Origin: Cohnella phaseoli
GTDB lineage: Bacteria; Bacillota; Bacilli; Paenibacillales; Paenibacillaceae
Direction of reading: 5' to 3'
DNA length: 64,000 nucleotides
Assembly: GCF_003386235.1 (NCBI RefSeq)
Contig: NZ_QRDZ01000003.1
Location: forward strand, 310,001-374,000
The notes below the pieces were generated by a model. It did not search any database, was not told the origin of the DNA, and worked only from the letters and a program-made list of their open reading frames with translations. The position numbers and the translations under genes were made by a program. Positions 34,555 through 42,800 of the stretch are shown here, in pieces; position 1 is the stretch's first letter; each line of letters begins with the position of its first letter.

Positions 34555-34743
34555 ATGGCTACATTAATCAGTTGTCGTGTCTGTGAGAAACCTGTTTCTT
34601 CAAATGCCAAGTTTTGCCCGCATTGTGGGGAGAAATCGCCAGAACCTTATAAAGATACTCTGCGGTACGGGCTATTAGGTTTTGCGGTTATTGTTGTAGT
34701 TATATTGGTGTTTGTTTTTGTGATTAATTATCTGTTTTATTGA
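34555..34743 (+). CDS. Zinc-ribbon membrane miniprotein
   Basis: The 62-residue protein has a zinc-ribbon (CRVCEKPVSSNAKFCPHCG; CxxC at residues 8-11 and 22-25) and a single C-terminal membrane helix (about 40-61). AAGGAG lies five bases before the ATG. Function is unknown; similar small proteins are common in Bacillales. Confidence 0.75.
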   Translation: MATLISCRVCEKPVSSNAKFCPHCGEKSPEPYKDTLRYGLLGFAVIVVVILVFVFVINYLFY

Positions 34744-34863
34744 TTGGAGCTAATGCTGGAAAACAAAGATAACAGGTTGATAAGTAAAAAGCTTACAATG
34801 TGAGTGTTCACAATTCAGTTAATATAATGTTAGAAGAAACCGGCGAGGAGCTTTATTATATAT

Positions 34864-35244
34864 GTGTTTATGAGGCGGGGTGGTTTTCTTATTTTTGTGG
34901 TCGTTGGGATACTATTGGCAGCTTTGTTGCTCACTTCTATCTGGAGTTTGATTGAGGGCATAAAGAACAGGTCCCGATTTATCTTTGGAGAAAGAATTAA
35001 GTACTATTTTATTGTTTTTTTGATTTCTGCAGTAGTCGCAGTTGTGGCAAGCTGGTCATCGCCTGATAAGGAAATAGGATTATTAACCACTGTCGTAATT
35101 ACAATAACCTTGATTTTTGGAAATCTTATATATTATACAAGAATTGAAAAAGTGAAAAATATTTTGGAATTGAAATTTAGATTTTTGAAATACTTATTAT
35201 TTTCGATAATCATCTTGTTCCTTAACTTAATGATCTTTGGATAG
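34864..35244 (+). CDS. Small membrane protein, unknown function
   Basis: This 126-residue protein has four predicted membrane helices (about residues 7-27, 45-63, 72-90 and 105-125). I do not recognise the family. The GTG start at 34864 is 13 bases after GAGGAG, a long spacing, with ATG 34870 even further away, so the start is uncertain. A TATAAT at 34823-34828 lies upstream without a good -35. Confidence 0.6.
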   Translation: MFMRRGGFLIFVVVGILLAALLLTSIWSLIEGIKNRSRFIFGERIKYYFIVFLISAVVAVVASWSSPDKEIGLLTTVVITITLIFGNLIYYTRIEKVKNILELKFRFLKYLLFSIIILFLNLMIFG

Positions 35245-35284
35245 ATGAATACTAGGATATAGAAGAGATCAAGGAGGCAAGAAG

Positions 35285-35764
35285 ATGCCTGTTCAAATTG
35301 AATATAGAGATTCGTTTTCGGTTATTGGGAAGCTGGGTGAAGGTCTTGCTGCTGAAGGTGGTAAGTGGATTCCTGTTCTTTGGGAGAAGGCCAATCATAA
35401 CTTTGATGAGATTCGTGATTTAGCGAAGAAGGACAATGAGGGAAATCTAGTTGGACTATGGGGAGCGATGAGCGATATTTCGGAAAGTTTTGAGCGATGG
35501 ACGGATCAAGGGAAATATTTGGCTGGCTGTGAAGTTATAGATAACTGCAACGCTCCAGCGGGATGGGCGAGATGGGTAATTCCTGCTTACAAGTATGCAA
35601 TCATTCAATGCAATCTGGACACATATGACGAGAAATTTAGATACATGATTACGGAGTATCTCCCAAGCAATAATTATTCAATCGTCGGAGCGGTTCATGA
35701 ATTTTATAAGCCGGGTGAAACTGACGAGGGGTTGTGGTTGTATTTTCCAATAGAAAGAGCTTAA
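35285..35764 (+). CDS. GyrI-like / AraC effector-binding domain protein
   Basis: The 159-residue stand-alone protein has the pattern of the GyrI-like small-molecule-binding domain, with VIGKLGEGL near the start, GCEVIDNCNAPAGWARWVIPA in the middle and WLYFPIER at the end. Relatives bind drugs or metabolites as transcriptional effector domains, but this one has no DNA-binding part. AAGGAGG precedes the ATG. Confidence 0.8.
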   Translation: MPVQIEYRDSFSVIGKLGEGLAAEGGKWIPVLWEKANHNFDEIRDLAKKDNEGNLVGLWGAMSDISESFERWTDQGKYLAGCEVIDNCNAPAGWARWVIPAYKYAIIQCNLDTYDEKFRYMITEYLPSNNYSIVGAVHEFYKPGETDEGLWLYFPIERA

Positions 35765-35809
35765 TGTACTGATGATTTAAATACCGAATGCGAGAAAGCG
35801 GTGAAGCCT

Positions 35810-36565
35810 ATGATTATTCGCAAACATGAAGAAGGATTTATTCTTATCCATCAGCATGAGCACGCAAAATTATCAGGTGACATATGCAGCAATATGAATA
35901 AGGAGCTATTTCTTAATGCGAATATTCCAGATGTAGTAACTGCCGTTTATGAACACGATAGAAGCTGGATTCGGTTGGACCCGCAATATCAAGTGAATCC
36001 GGACACTCATAGCCCTTATTCTTTTCAAGATTATCCGCTAGAAGAAAAAATCATTGCCTACACACAAGGGCTGGATGAGACGGAAGAGATCAATAAATAC
36101 GCGGGGTTGTTGTGTAGCCTGCATTATGTATCGTTTTTCGACAATTGGAGTCCACCTGAAAGTAAGTCTTTTATAGAGAAGGAAAAACAAAAGCAGGTTA
36201 AGATTCTCGCGGAACTCGGCCATGTGGATCGAAAAGTGATCGAGGCTCATCTAAATATTCTTCAATTCTGCGACAGATTGTCGCTTTACGTTTGTCTCAA
36301 TGATCCAGGGGTGCCGAAAAACAAGGAACATGAATGGTATAGGGAAGGAATTAGCCATTCGGAAAGCATAAATCCCTCCGGCAACATGCCGATCCGAACG
36401 AGCTGGATGAGCGACTACGAAGTGCAAGTTGCGGGATTCCCGTTTACGGATGAGTTTGAGACTTGGATAAGGTATAGCAGAGTTTCAAAGGAACATGTCG
36501 ATTCTGGTGTGATTCATGCGGAAAAGATTAAATGGGAAGATCAAAGGGTAATTTTTAGGCGTTAG
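35810..36565 (+). CDS. DUF3891 family protein
   Basis: The 251-residue protein starts MIIRKHEEGFILIHQHEHAK and contains YEHDRSWIRLD and CSLHYVSFF, conserved His/Asp blocks of the DUF3891 family. These suggest an HD-like metal site, although no function is established. ATG 35810 is preferred over GTG 35801. The stop codon TAG forms the loop of the terminator that follows. Confidence 0.72.
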   Translation: MIIRKHEEGFILIHQHEHAKLSGDICSNMNKELFLNANIPDVVTAVYEHDRSWIRLDPQYQVNPDTHSPYSFQDYPLEEKIIAYTQGLDETEEINKYAGLLCSLHYVSFFDNWSPPESKSFIEKEKQKQVKILAELGHVDRKVIEAHLNILQFCDRLSLYVCLNDPGVPKNKEHEWYREGISHSESINPSGNMPIRTSWMSDYEVQVAGFPFTDEFETWIRYSRVSKEHVDSGVIHAEKIKWEDQRVIFRR

Positions 36566-36578
36566 ACGCCAGTTTTTT
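36558..36578 (+). terminator. Terminator overlapping the DUF3891 stop codon
   Basis: GGCGT, TAG loop and ACGCC form a tight hairpin followed by AGTTTTTT. The loop is the stop codon. Confidence 0.65.
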
Positions 36579-36629
36579 CCCATTGTCTGTACTGGATTTA
36601 ATTAAGTCCGAATAAGAATATGAGCTTTT

Positions 36630-36656
36630 AAGCCGCGAATAATCGCGGCTTTTTTC
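36630..36656 (+). terminator. Intrinsic terminator
   Basis: AAGCCGCGA pairs perfectly with TCGCGGCTT around a four-base loop and ends in TTTTTT. Confidence 0.88.
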
Positions 36657-36811
36657 GCTATTTAATGACAAAATGCTCAGGAAGAGAAAGGAAAATAATG
36701 ACGGACATGGAATTAGAAAAGTAGGCATTTGATGAGGATTAAGCTGATGGATCAAGGTTTTGAACGGAATGGGATTATGAATACATGATCAAGCGGAAAG
36801 AAGGGGCAAGT

Positions 36812-37363
36812 ATGAGCGAATTTAGTGAGAGCTATCATCTTTTTTCAACAGAACAGAACGATGGTGTTGAGTTGTTGAAGCGGGCCTGGCTTCGGGGGTA
36901 TGTTTATCCGGCAAGCAACCATTGGGTGACTATTGCTCCGAAAGGAAAAATTTTCAAACCAAATAAACGGCTGATCAATAGTAATAAAGGCACATTAGTC
37001 CACCTAATTAATGCCGAAGATCATGGATGGTCAATTAGTGTCTACGATGGGAATAAAAGAGCTTTTCATTTTGAATGCGCCTGGGAAGAAGAGGTTGAAA
37101 TAAACCAAGACGAATATAATAGAGAACGTATGGTTGAACTCATCAATCAAAATCCTAATAAATTGTCGGTGGTAACACCGTTGGATATTACAAAGGTTTT
37201 TTATTTCTCGGATTTTGAGGAATTTTTTGAAAGGGATCCCGTGAATCAAATCGCAGGCTTATTAAGGTTAGACAACTATAAGTGGGTATCTTATGAGTAT
37301 GTTCAAGCAGAATATAAAGAAAATTCAAGTGAAGTGATAAACAAAGGGATAAAAATGGTTTGA
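36812..37363 (+). CDS. Hypothetical protein
   Basis: This 183-residue, probably cytoplasmic protein begins MSEFSESYHLFSTEQNDGVE. It has mixed alpha/beta character and many aromatic residues near the end (FYFSDFEEFFERD). I do not recognise a family. AAGGGG sits five bases before ATG 36812; an upstream ATG at 36785 lacks a ribosome site. The stop TGA overlaps the ribosome site of the Nudix gene, so the two are probably co-translated. Confidence 0.6.
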   Translation: MSEFSESYHLFSTEQNDGVELLKRAWLRGYVYPASNHWVTIAPKGKIFKPNKRLINSNKGTLVHLINAEDHGWSISVYDGNKRAFHFECAWEEEVEINQDEYNRERMVELINQNPNKLSVVTPLDITKVFYFSDFEEFFERDPVNQIAGLLRLDNYKWVSYEYVQAEYKENSSEVINKGIKMV

Positions 37364-37374
37364 GGAGGAGTAAA

Positions 37375-37755
37375 GTGTTGACCCCACCAAAGCATATTGT
37401 TTCAGCGGCTGCGATAGTAATAAATGAAAACAACGAAATATTACTTATCAAGGGGCCTAGAAGAGGCTGGGAAATGCCTGGCGGACAAGTAGAAGAAGGG
37501 GAATCATTAAGCGATGCAGCAATAAGAGAGACGAAAGAGGAAGCGGGAATTGACATTGAAATCATCAGATTCTGCGGTATTTTTCAAAATGTCGGAAATT
37601 CAATTTGTAACACACTCTTCTTGGGGAAGCCAATCGGCGGGGAGCTAATTCAGACACCGGAAAGCTTGGAGTCTGGATTTTTCCCGATTCAAGAGGCTTT
37701 AGAAAAAGTGGAGTGGAAAGATTTCAGGCAAAGAATATTTGAACAAGTCAGATGA
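37375..37755 (+). CDS. Nudix hydrolase
   Basis: The 126-residue protein carries a complete Nudix box (GGQVEEGESLSDAAIRETKE, then EAGI) near residues 39-61. This is the Mg-binding catalytic helix that hydrolyses nucleoside diphosphates linked to other groups. The substrate is unknown. GAGGAGGAG at 37362-37370 places the start at GTG 37375 or TTG 37378. Confidence 0.85.
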   Translation: MLTPPKHIVSAAAIVINENNEILLIKGPRRGWEMPGGQVEEGESLSDAAIRETKEEAGIDIEIIRFCGIFQNVGNSICNTLFLGKPIGGELIQTPESLESGFFPIQEALEKVEWKDFRQRIFEQVR

Positions 37756-37801
37756 CAAAGCCCTAAAGCTCAAGCATCAAAAAATGGAGGGAACTACTAT
37801 C

Positions 37802-37825
37802 TTGAATGTAATATTAGTTATTTAG
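37802..37825 (+). pseudogene. Orphan translation start (7-codon remnant)
   Basis: GGAGGG is followed after ten bases by TTG and seven codons (MNVILVI) before TAG. The stop overlaps the next gene's TAGGAGG. It looks like the surviving start of a deleted gene, or alternatively a leader peptide. Confidence 0.3.
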
Positions 37826-37839
37826 GAGGTTGGGTTTCC

Positions 37840-38181
37840 TTGAGTAAATGGTATTCGATACAATTGTTATTTAAAGCGGTAATCCATGAAGAATTAGTCA
37901 AACATGATTCAGAAACATATGAGGAACAGATATTCGTAATAATGGCCAATTCTAAAGATGAGGCTCATATAATTGCTGAAAATAAAGGTAAGGAAGAAGA
38001 GGTTAGCTATAAGAATCTATATAATGAAGAACTTACTTGGAAGTTTATTAAAGTAATTGATATTTTCGAAATTCTAGAGGAAGAACTAAAATCGGGAGTT
38101 GAAGTGTTTTCTAGATACTTGTTAGTACCGAAACCCTCAAGTACACCTGAAGTTCTAAAGCATTATTATCAAGAAGAATGA
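37840..38181 (+). CDS. DUF4288 family protein
   Basis: The 113-residue protein begins MSKWYSIQLLFKAV and has a conserved pattern ending in a C-terminal VFSRYLLVPK stretch, fitting the small DUF4288 family. No membrane segment is present. The start is a TTG about ten bases after TAGGAGG. Function is unknown. Confidence 0.55.
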   Translation: MSKWYSIQLLFKAVIHEELVKHDSETYEEQIFVIMANSKDEAHIIAENKGKEEEVSYKNLYNEELTWKFIKVIDIFEILEEELKSGVEVFSRYLLVPKPSSTPEVLKHYYQEE

Positions 38182-38208
38182 TTAAATAATTAAAAAGGAG
38201 CAATTCAT

Positions 38209-38649
38209 ATCGAAACTATTATACAAGTAGTGATTGGTATAATCGTTCTTGTATATATTCTTAATCTAGCATCACTTGCAAAAATGGAATTAAAGACAGG
38301 TTACAAACTGCTGATTGCATTTGCGGAAGTGTTGATGATGCTAATAATTGCGGCGTCTTTCTTGACACTTATGTATATATTTCATTCAGAATCGCGTAGT
38401 TTGAGTGTAGTAGTAGGTCAAAGTTTTGCTCTCATTTTAAGTTTTATAGTAAATGGAATTATTATGATGACTTATAATATGATTTTTTTGAGTCCCAGAA
38501 GAAAAAGCAAAGAAGTAGTTTTTATGTCAGTTTTAGCGGTAACGATTCTTATTCATTTAATATTTTCATTTTCATTTGGATGGAAGACCGATCATAATGA
38601 CGAGAAATATATAAGTTTCGTACAAGAACATGATCGGAAGCACAATTAA
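38209..38649 (+). CDS. Small four-helix membrane protein with probable ATC start
   Basis: The reading frame encodes about 146 residues with four membrane helices. AAAAAGGAG at 38192-38200 is followed eight bases later by ATC GAA ACT ATT, and the frame is open from there. The first conventional codon, GTG 38230, lies 29 bases from the ribosome site and would cut the first helix. ATC may be a rare start or a mutated ATG. The last four codons lie within the 27-bp repeat at 38636, so the C-terminus is probably not original. Confidence 0.5.
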   Translation: METIIQVVIGIIVLVYILNLASLAKMELKTGYKLLIAFAEVLMMLIIAASFLTLMYIFHSESRSLSVVVGQSFALILSFIVNGIIMMTYNMIFLSPRRKSKEVVFMSVLAVTILIHLIFSFSFGWKTDHNDEKYISFVQEHDRKHN

Positions 38650-38662
38650 TGTATTATAGGGA
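38636..38662 (+). repeat. 27-bp direct repeat, copy 1
   Basis: The 27 bases here are identical to 39729-39755, where they lie inside the phospholipase-like gene. They begin GGAAGCACAATTAATG and end TTATAGGGA. This copy spans the end of the membrane-protein gene. Confidence 0.85.
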
Positions 38663-38731
38663 AATCACAGAACAAGAGCTGGAGCTACTTAATTTCGAAG
38701 ATGAGTTCTCCCAAGAATGGGGTGTACGATG
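38649..38731 (+). pseudogene. Remnant of a second phospholipase-like gene
   Basis: An in-frame stretch read from ATG 38649 gives MYYREITEQELELLNFEDEF and ends at TGA 38729-38731. Its first part is the 27-bp repeat and its second part resembles KEQELEILNFSE from the C-terminus of the intact gene at 39409-40011. The central part is missing. The remnant overlaps its neighbours as TAATG and ATGA, so it may still be translated and couple them. Confidence 0.55.
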
Positions 38732-39370
38732 AAGAAAGAATCTCTTTTTATTTTCGCCATCTTTTTTGCTCTAATTGTTTTAACTAATACTCATCTACAT
38801 TACTCTCTTGGAGATCTAATTTTTGAGTCAATTGGAATAGCGCCGTGGACTAGGGGAAATCAAAACGGATTTCATTTGCCTGTTATTCTGGGACTAATTA
38901 TTCTTATTTCAGGAATCATTGGAAGCGTTAAATATTACAGCCCGAGATACCCTAAAATTCGAAGCCGAATTTATATTTGCTGTATCGCGTTTGTAATTCT
39001 TTACCCATTGGCGACTGAGAAGGCTATGTTTCTATTTAGGCATAATGCAGAAGGGATAAAGTCAATCGATTTATTGAAAAAGGATAGTCGGTGCAGCATG
39101 CAAACTACAGGCGATCAAATTATGGCTAATTGCTCTATTACGATATTTAATTATGGAAGTGCAGATCAATTAACCGTTAGACCCCTATTATTAGATTCGT
39201 CTGCGAACATCCAGTTTGAGAAGATGACCGTTTCAATAACCCCGCATGCTAAAGTCGGTTTTGGAGCCGTATTTTATGGAACTCAAAGAAATGAAACTGG
39301 TTATCAGGAAGCAGTAAATAGGTTTAAACTTGAATTGGAAGTGAATGGAACTAGCAAAATATTCGAATAG
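38729..39370 (+). CDS. Membrane protein with extracytoplasmic C-terminal domain
   Basis: The 213-residue protein has three membrane helices (about residues 4-22, 50-68 and 80-98), then a soluble beta-rich domain of about 110 residues with two cysteines (SRCSMQTTGDQIMANCS). I do not recognise the family. ATG 38729 overlaps the stop of the upstream remnant as ATGA. AATGGGGTG is the likely ribosome site. Confidence 0.6.
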   Translation: MKKESLFIFAIFFALIVLTNTHLHYSLGDLIFESIGIAPWTRGNQNGFHLPVILGLIILISGIIGSVKYYSPRYPKIRSRIYICCIAFVILYPLATEKAMFLFRHNAEGIKSIDLLKKDSRCSMQTTGDQIMANCSITIFNYGSADQLTVRPLLLDSSANIQFEKMTVSITPHAKVGFGAVFYGTQRNETGYQEAVNRFKLELEVNGTSKIFE

Positions 39371-39408
39371 TTCAGCAGACTATATTGGCCTAAGTAAAGG
39401 AGAAGATC

Positions 39409-40011
39409 ATGGGATCAAGAGTCATGCATTATTGCATAACATCATTGCTCGCTAAGGAGCTACAAATTGAAGATGATCAGTTTCTACTGGGTGGGATAGC
39501 ACCGGATGTTCATAAAAATATGAATGCACCTAAAAGTATTTCTCATTTTATAAGAGCAGATCGCGATGGAAAGTTTTTTGCTGATTACATTGGTTTCAGT
39601 GAAAAATATCTGAATCATATGAAAGATCCATTTTACTTAGGTTATTTTTACCATTTAATATCTGATGTTGTTTGGGTAGAAGAGATCTATAACAAGAAAA
39701 TAAAGTGGCTGCCACAACCAGATAAAAAGGAAGCACAATTAATGTATTATAGGGATTTCTGGAGATTGAATGGCAAACTCATTGATTATTACTCATTAGA
39801 AATTAAACCGTTGGCAGTTAAGTTAGTTGAGATTGAAGAAATCGATTATAGGTACCTCCCAGAATTGATGAAGAATTTGGAAGTCGATTTTGCAATGAAA
39901 GACGAAGCTAAGGAACAAGAGTTGGAGATTCTTAACTTCTCTGAAGTGATTGCCGTTCTTGAAAAAACTGTGAGGGAGTGTGTGGCAACTTCAGAAGTGA
40001 TGGGGAGATAA
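39409..40011 (+). CDS. Zinc-dependent phospholipase C-like hydrolase
   Basis: The 200-residue protein resembles the zinc-dependent phospholipase C fold: MHYCITSLLAKEL with an early His, GGIAPDVHKN, SHFIR and GYFYHLISDVVW supply metal-binding His and Asp residues in the usual order. No signal peptide is present, so it is likely cytoplasmic with unknown substrate. AAAGGAG precedes the ATG. The gene contains copy 2 of the 27-bp repeat. Confidence 0.7.
   Translation: MGSRVMHYCITSLLAKELQIEDDQFLLGGIAPDVHKNMNAPKSISHFIRADRDGKFFADYIGFSEKYLNHMKDPFYLGYFYHLISDVVWVEEIYNKKIKWLPQPDKKEAQLMYYRDFWRLNGKLIDYYSLEIKPLAVKLVEIEEIDYRYLPELMKNLEVDFAMKDEAKEQELEILNFSEVIAVLEKTVRECVATSEVMGR
39729..39755 (+). repeat. 27-bp direct repeat, copy 2
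   Basis: Identical to 38636-38662. Here it encodes EAQLMYYRD in frame within the phospholipase-like gene, so this is the original context. Confidence 0.85.
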
Positions 40012-40012
40012 A

Positions 40013-40954
40013 ATGACAAGGAAAACTAAAATTAAAATAGAGCCTTATCTCGACATAAGTGAATATAGGAATGGATTCCAAGTCGTGTCGGCTTCAATAG
40101 GCTTTGATGACAACATATACATTTTACTTATAGATGAAATTCCTGAAAGAATAAATGGGACTTCCGTTCAAAGCAACACAAAAAATGCTCACACCTATAA
40201 AGTGCTAACCGCAGGGGAAGACTTTGTCAGCGAATTATTACTATATAATCAGAGATTTAATTATCATTTTGTTCAGCCATTTCAAAACGACAAGTTGCTT
40301 TTAGCTGGGGCGAGAACAAGATTCTTCAATCAAGATAAGTATGAGCTTAATGGGAAGTTATTTGATCTAGATGGGGTGTTGTTAAAAGAAATCCTGTTGG
40401 GAGACGGTATTCAGAATCTTCAAGTTTCAAAGAACGGCACGTTATGAACGGGGTATTTTGATGAAGGCGTATTCGGCAACTATGGTTGGGATTCTCCGAT
40501 CGGTGCTGCAGGTTTGATTGCTTGGAATATCAACGGTGAACAAATTTTTAGGAATTCAAAAGCGGATATCTGCGACTGTTATGCATTAAACGTAATCTCA
40601 GATGATGATATCTGGTTCTATTACTATACGGATTTTAATCTTTGTAATATTAAAGATTCTCAAATCCAATTTTTTAATCCTAGAATATCTGGTTCGTCTG
40701 GTTTTGTTAAATATGATAGTTATTTTTTATTTGATAAAGGATACGGTAAGCACGATTATTATTCGTTACTTAAAGCAGGATCATTTAAGGAACAATATTC
40801 TATAGAGTTTATTAACAAGGACGGGGATAAGATTGAGTCTAGTATTCGGGATTTTAGAGGCGACAAGCTGCTGCTAATCGATCATGCTCATGTTTATGTA
40901 GTTGGGCTAAAAGATATTATGAATACATTGAAAAGGGAGAATCTCTCTAAATGA
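40013..40954 (+). pseudogene. Beta-propeller-like hypothetical gene interrupted by in-frame TGA
   Basis: Two open stretches in the same frame (40013-40444 and 40448-40951) read as one 313-residue protein broken by TGA at 40445-40447. The surrounding peptide is NGTL-stop-TGYFDEGVFGNYGW. The stop fits a single change from TGG (Trp). The sequence has the repeated strand pattern of a beta-propeller of unknown function. It begins two bases after the upstream stop and its end overlaps the amidase start as ATGA. Confidence 0.75.
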
Positions 40955-42435
40955 GTAGAATAACAGATGATAGTTTAATAGAGGCAGACATCATTTCGCT
41001 GCAGTTAGCGATGGAATCGGGAGAATTAACATCCGAAGCTTGCGTTCGTTGGTATTTGGAGCGGATCGAACGGCTAAATCCGAAGCTGAAAGCGGTCCTG
41101 GAAGTCAATCCGGACGCGATCACGATCGCAGTGGCGCTTGACGCAGAGCGGCAGGAACGCGGAGTTCGCGGTCCGCTGCACGGCATTCCGATCTTGCTCA
41201 AGGACAATATCGATACAGGGGATCGCATGCATACGAGTGCCGGTTCGATCGCTCTTGCTGAACATTTCGCTCTGACGGATTCGGCAGTTGCTGCGCAACT
41301 AAGGGCGGCCGGCGCTGTGCTTCTCGGCAAGGCAAATATGACGGAATGGGCTAATTTCATGTCAGGTACGATGTGGGCGGGGTATTGCTCCAGAGGAGGT
41401 CTGACGCTTAACCCTTACGGTCCCGGAGAGTTGTTCGTGGGCGGCTCAAGTTCAGGCTCCGGCGTGGCGGTTGCAGCGAATCTGTGTACCGCAGCCATCG
41501 GCACAGAAACTTCGGGTTCGATCATCAGCCCAGCCTCGCAAAATAGTCTGGTCGGCCTGAAGCCGACGATTGGACTCATCAGTCGTACAGGCATCATTCC
41601 GATTACGCAAAGCCAAGATTCGGCTGGCCCGATGACGCGTACGGTTAAAGACGCCGCAATTTTGCTCGGAGCCATGACTGCTGTAGATCCGGAAGATACG
41701 GCCATGCAGGGGAATGGGCGAATAGCCTATACGGACTATACGCCCTTCTTAGACCCGGAAGGTTTGAAAGGCGCGAGGATTGGCATTCCGCGGCATTATT
41801 ATAGTGGATTGGACGAAGCCCGTGCGGAGATTCTCGAGCGGGCAATCACTCTCTGCGAGGAACGCGGAGCGATCATTGTCGATCCGGTATCTTTGCCTTG
41901 CGAGAGTGCAGAGTGGGACTGGGACGTGATGCAGTACGAATTCAAAAAGGGTCTGAACGATTATCTTGCCAAAGCAGGGCCCGGCGCTTCGGTCCGGACG
42001 TTAGATGAACTCATTGCCTATAACGAAGCGAATCGTGACGTCGCGCTGAAATACGGGCAAGACACGCTGATCTGGTCGAATGAAACAAGCGGCACATTAA
42101 CTGAACCGGCTTACGTCGAGAGTTTGCGTCTTAACCGTGAAATGTCCCGGGAGCAAGGCATTGATCACGCAATTGGTGAATTTCGCCTTGACGCGTTGCT
42201 GTTCCTGGGCAATGAGGATGGGCTCGATCTATCCGCGCGAGCTGGGTATCCTGTCATTACCGTACCAGGCGGGTATGCGGAGACAGGCATCATCGCAGAA
42301 GGCGGCTATACGACGAAAGGGCCGCAGGGGATCACCTTCGTCGGAACCGCCTACAGCGAGCCAACTCTTTTCCGACTCGCCTACGCCTATGAACAAGCGA
42401 GTAAGCACCGTTTTGCTCCTCTCGATCCGGTCTGA
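40951..42435 (+). CDS. Amidase signature family enzyme
   Basis: The 494-residue enzyme has the Ser-cisSer-Lys triad of the amidase signature family: Lys in LLKDNIDTGD near residue 89, the cis-Ser in GGSSSGSG near 168, and the nucleophile Ser in TETSGSIISPAS near 190. It resembles Bacillus amidases other than GatA, as no gatB or gatC is nearby. The substrate is unknown. The coding sequence is clearly more G+C-rich than its neighbours. It is translationally coupled to the upstream broken gene. Confidence 0.88.
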   Translation: MSRITDDSLIEADIISLQLAMESGELTSEACVRWYLERIERLNPKLKAVLEVNPDAITIAVALDAERQERGVRGPLHGIPILLKDNIDTGDRMHTSAGSIALAEHFALTDSAVAAQLRAAGAVLLGKANMTEWANFMSGTMWAGYCSRGGLTLNPYGPGELFVGGSSSGSGVAVAANLCTAAIGTETSGSIISPASQNSLVGLKPTIGLISRTGIIPITQSQDSAGPMTRTVKDAAILLGAMTAVDPEDTAMQGNGRIAYTDYTPFLDPEGLKGARIGIPRHYYSGLDEARAEILERAITLCEERGAIIVDPVSLPCESAEWDWDVMQYEFKKGLNDYLAKAGPGASVRTLDELIAYNEANRDVALKYGQDTLIWSNETSGTLTEPAYVESLRLNREMSREQGIDHAIGEFRLDALLFLGNEDGLDLSARAGYPVITVPGGYAETGIIAEGGYTTKGPQGITFVGTAYSEPTLFRLAYAYEQASKHRFAPLDPV

Positions 42436-42461
42436 AAATTTACGCTATAGGAGGGGAGGGC

Positions 42462-42800
42462 TTGATAGGTCCGATTTTTCTTAGGAAAGGCTTGGTTGCC
42501 AAATTCAAAGATCATATTTCAAGCGTTCCTTATTGTATAGTAATTCACAATGCCAAACGGTACTCCGTTAGTGTAGAAAAAAAACTAGCAACAGAAGAGG
42601 TATCTTCAATCGTTAATCATTTTCTGAGTACAAGGTATCCTATTGTTTGTTCGGCAGGGAGCAAAAGCTCAATTCCTTTTTGGGACTATCATATTGCATT
42701 AACAGGTGGAAATAATGACGAGGACACCGTGAATACGGCAACTTTAGATGATATTTGGAGTGAGTACGATAACCCCAAACCAAAGGAACTAATGAAATGA
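42462..42800 (+). CDS. Hypothetical protein, coupled to the next gene
   Basis: The 112-residue protein starts with TTG after GGAGGGGAGGG. It has a small alpha/beta pattern (PYCIVIHNAKRYSVSVEKK) and an acidic end. I do not recognise the family. Its stop overlaps the next start as ATGA, so the two proteins are likely made in a fixed ratio. Confidence 0.55.
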   Translation: MIGPIFLRKGLVAKFKDHISSVPYCIVIHNAKRYSVSVEKKLATEEVSSIVNHFLSTRYPIVCSAGSKSSIPFWDYHIALTGGNNDEDTVNTATLDDIWSEYDNPKPKELMK

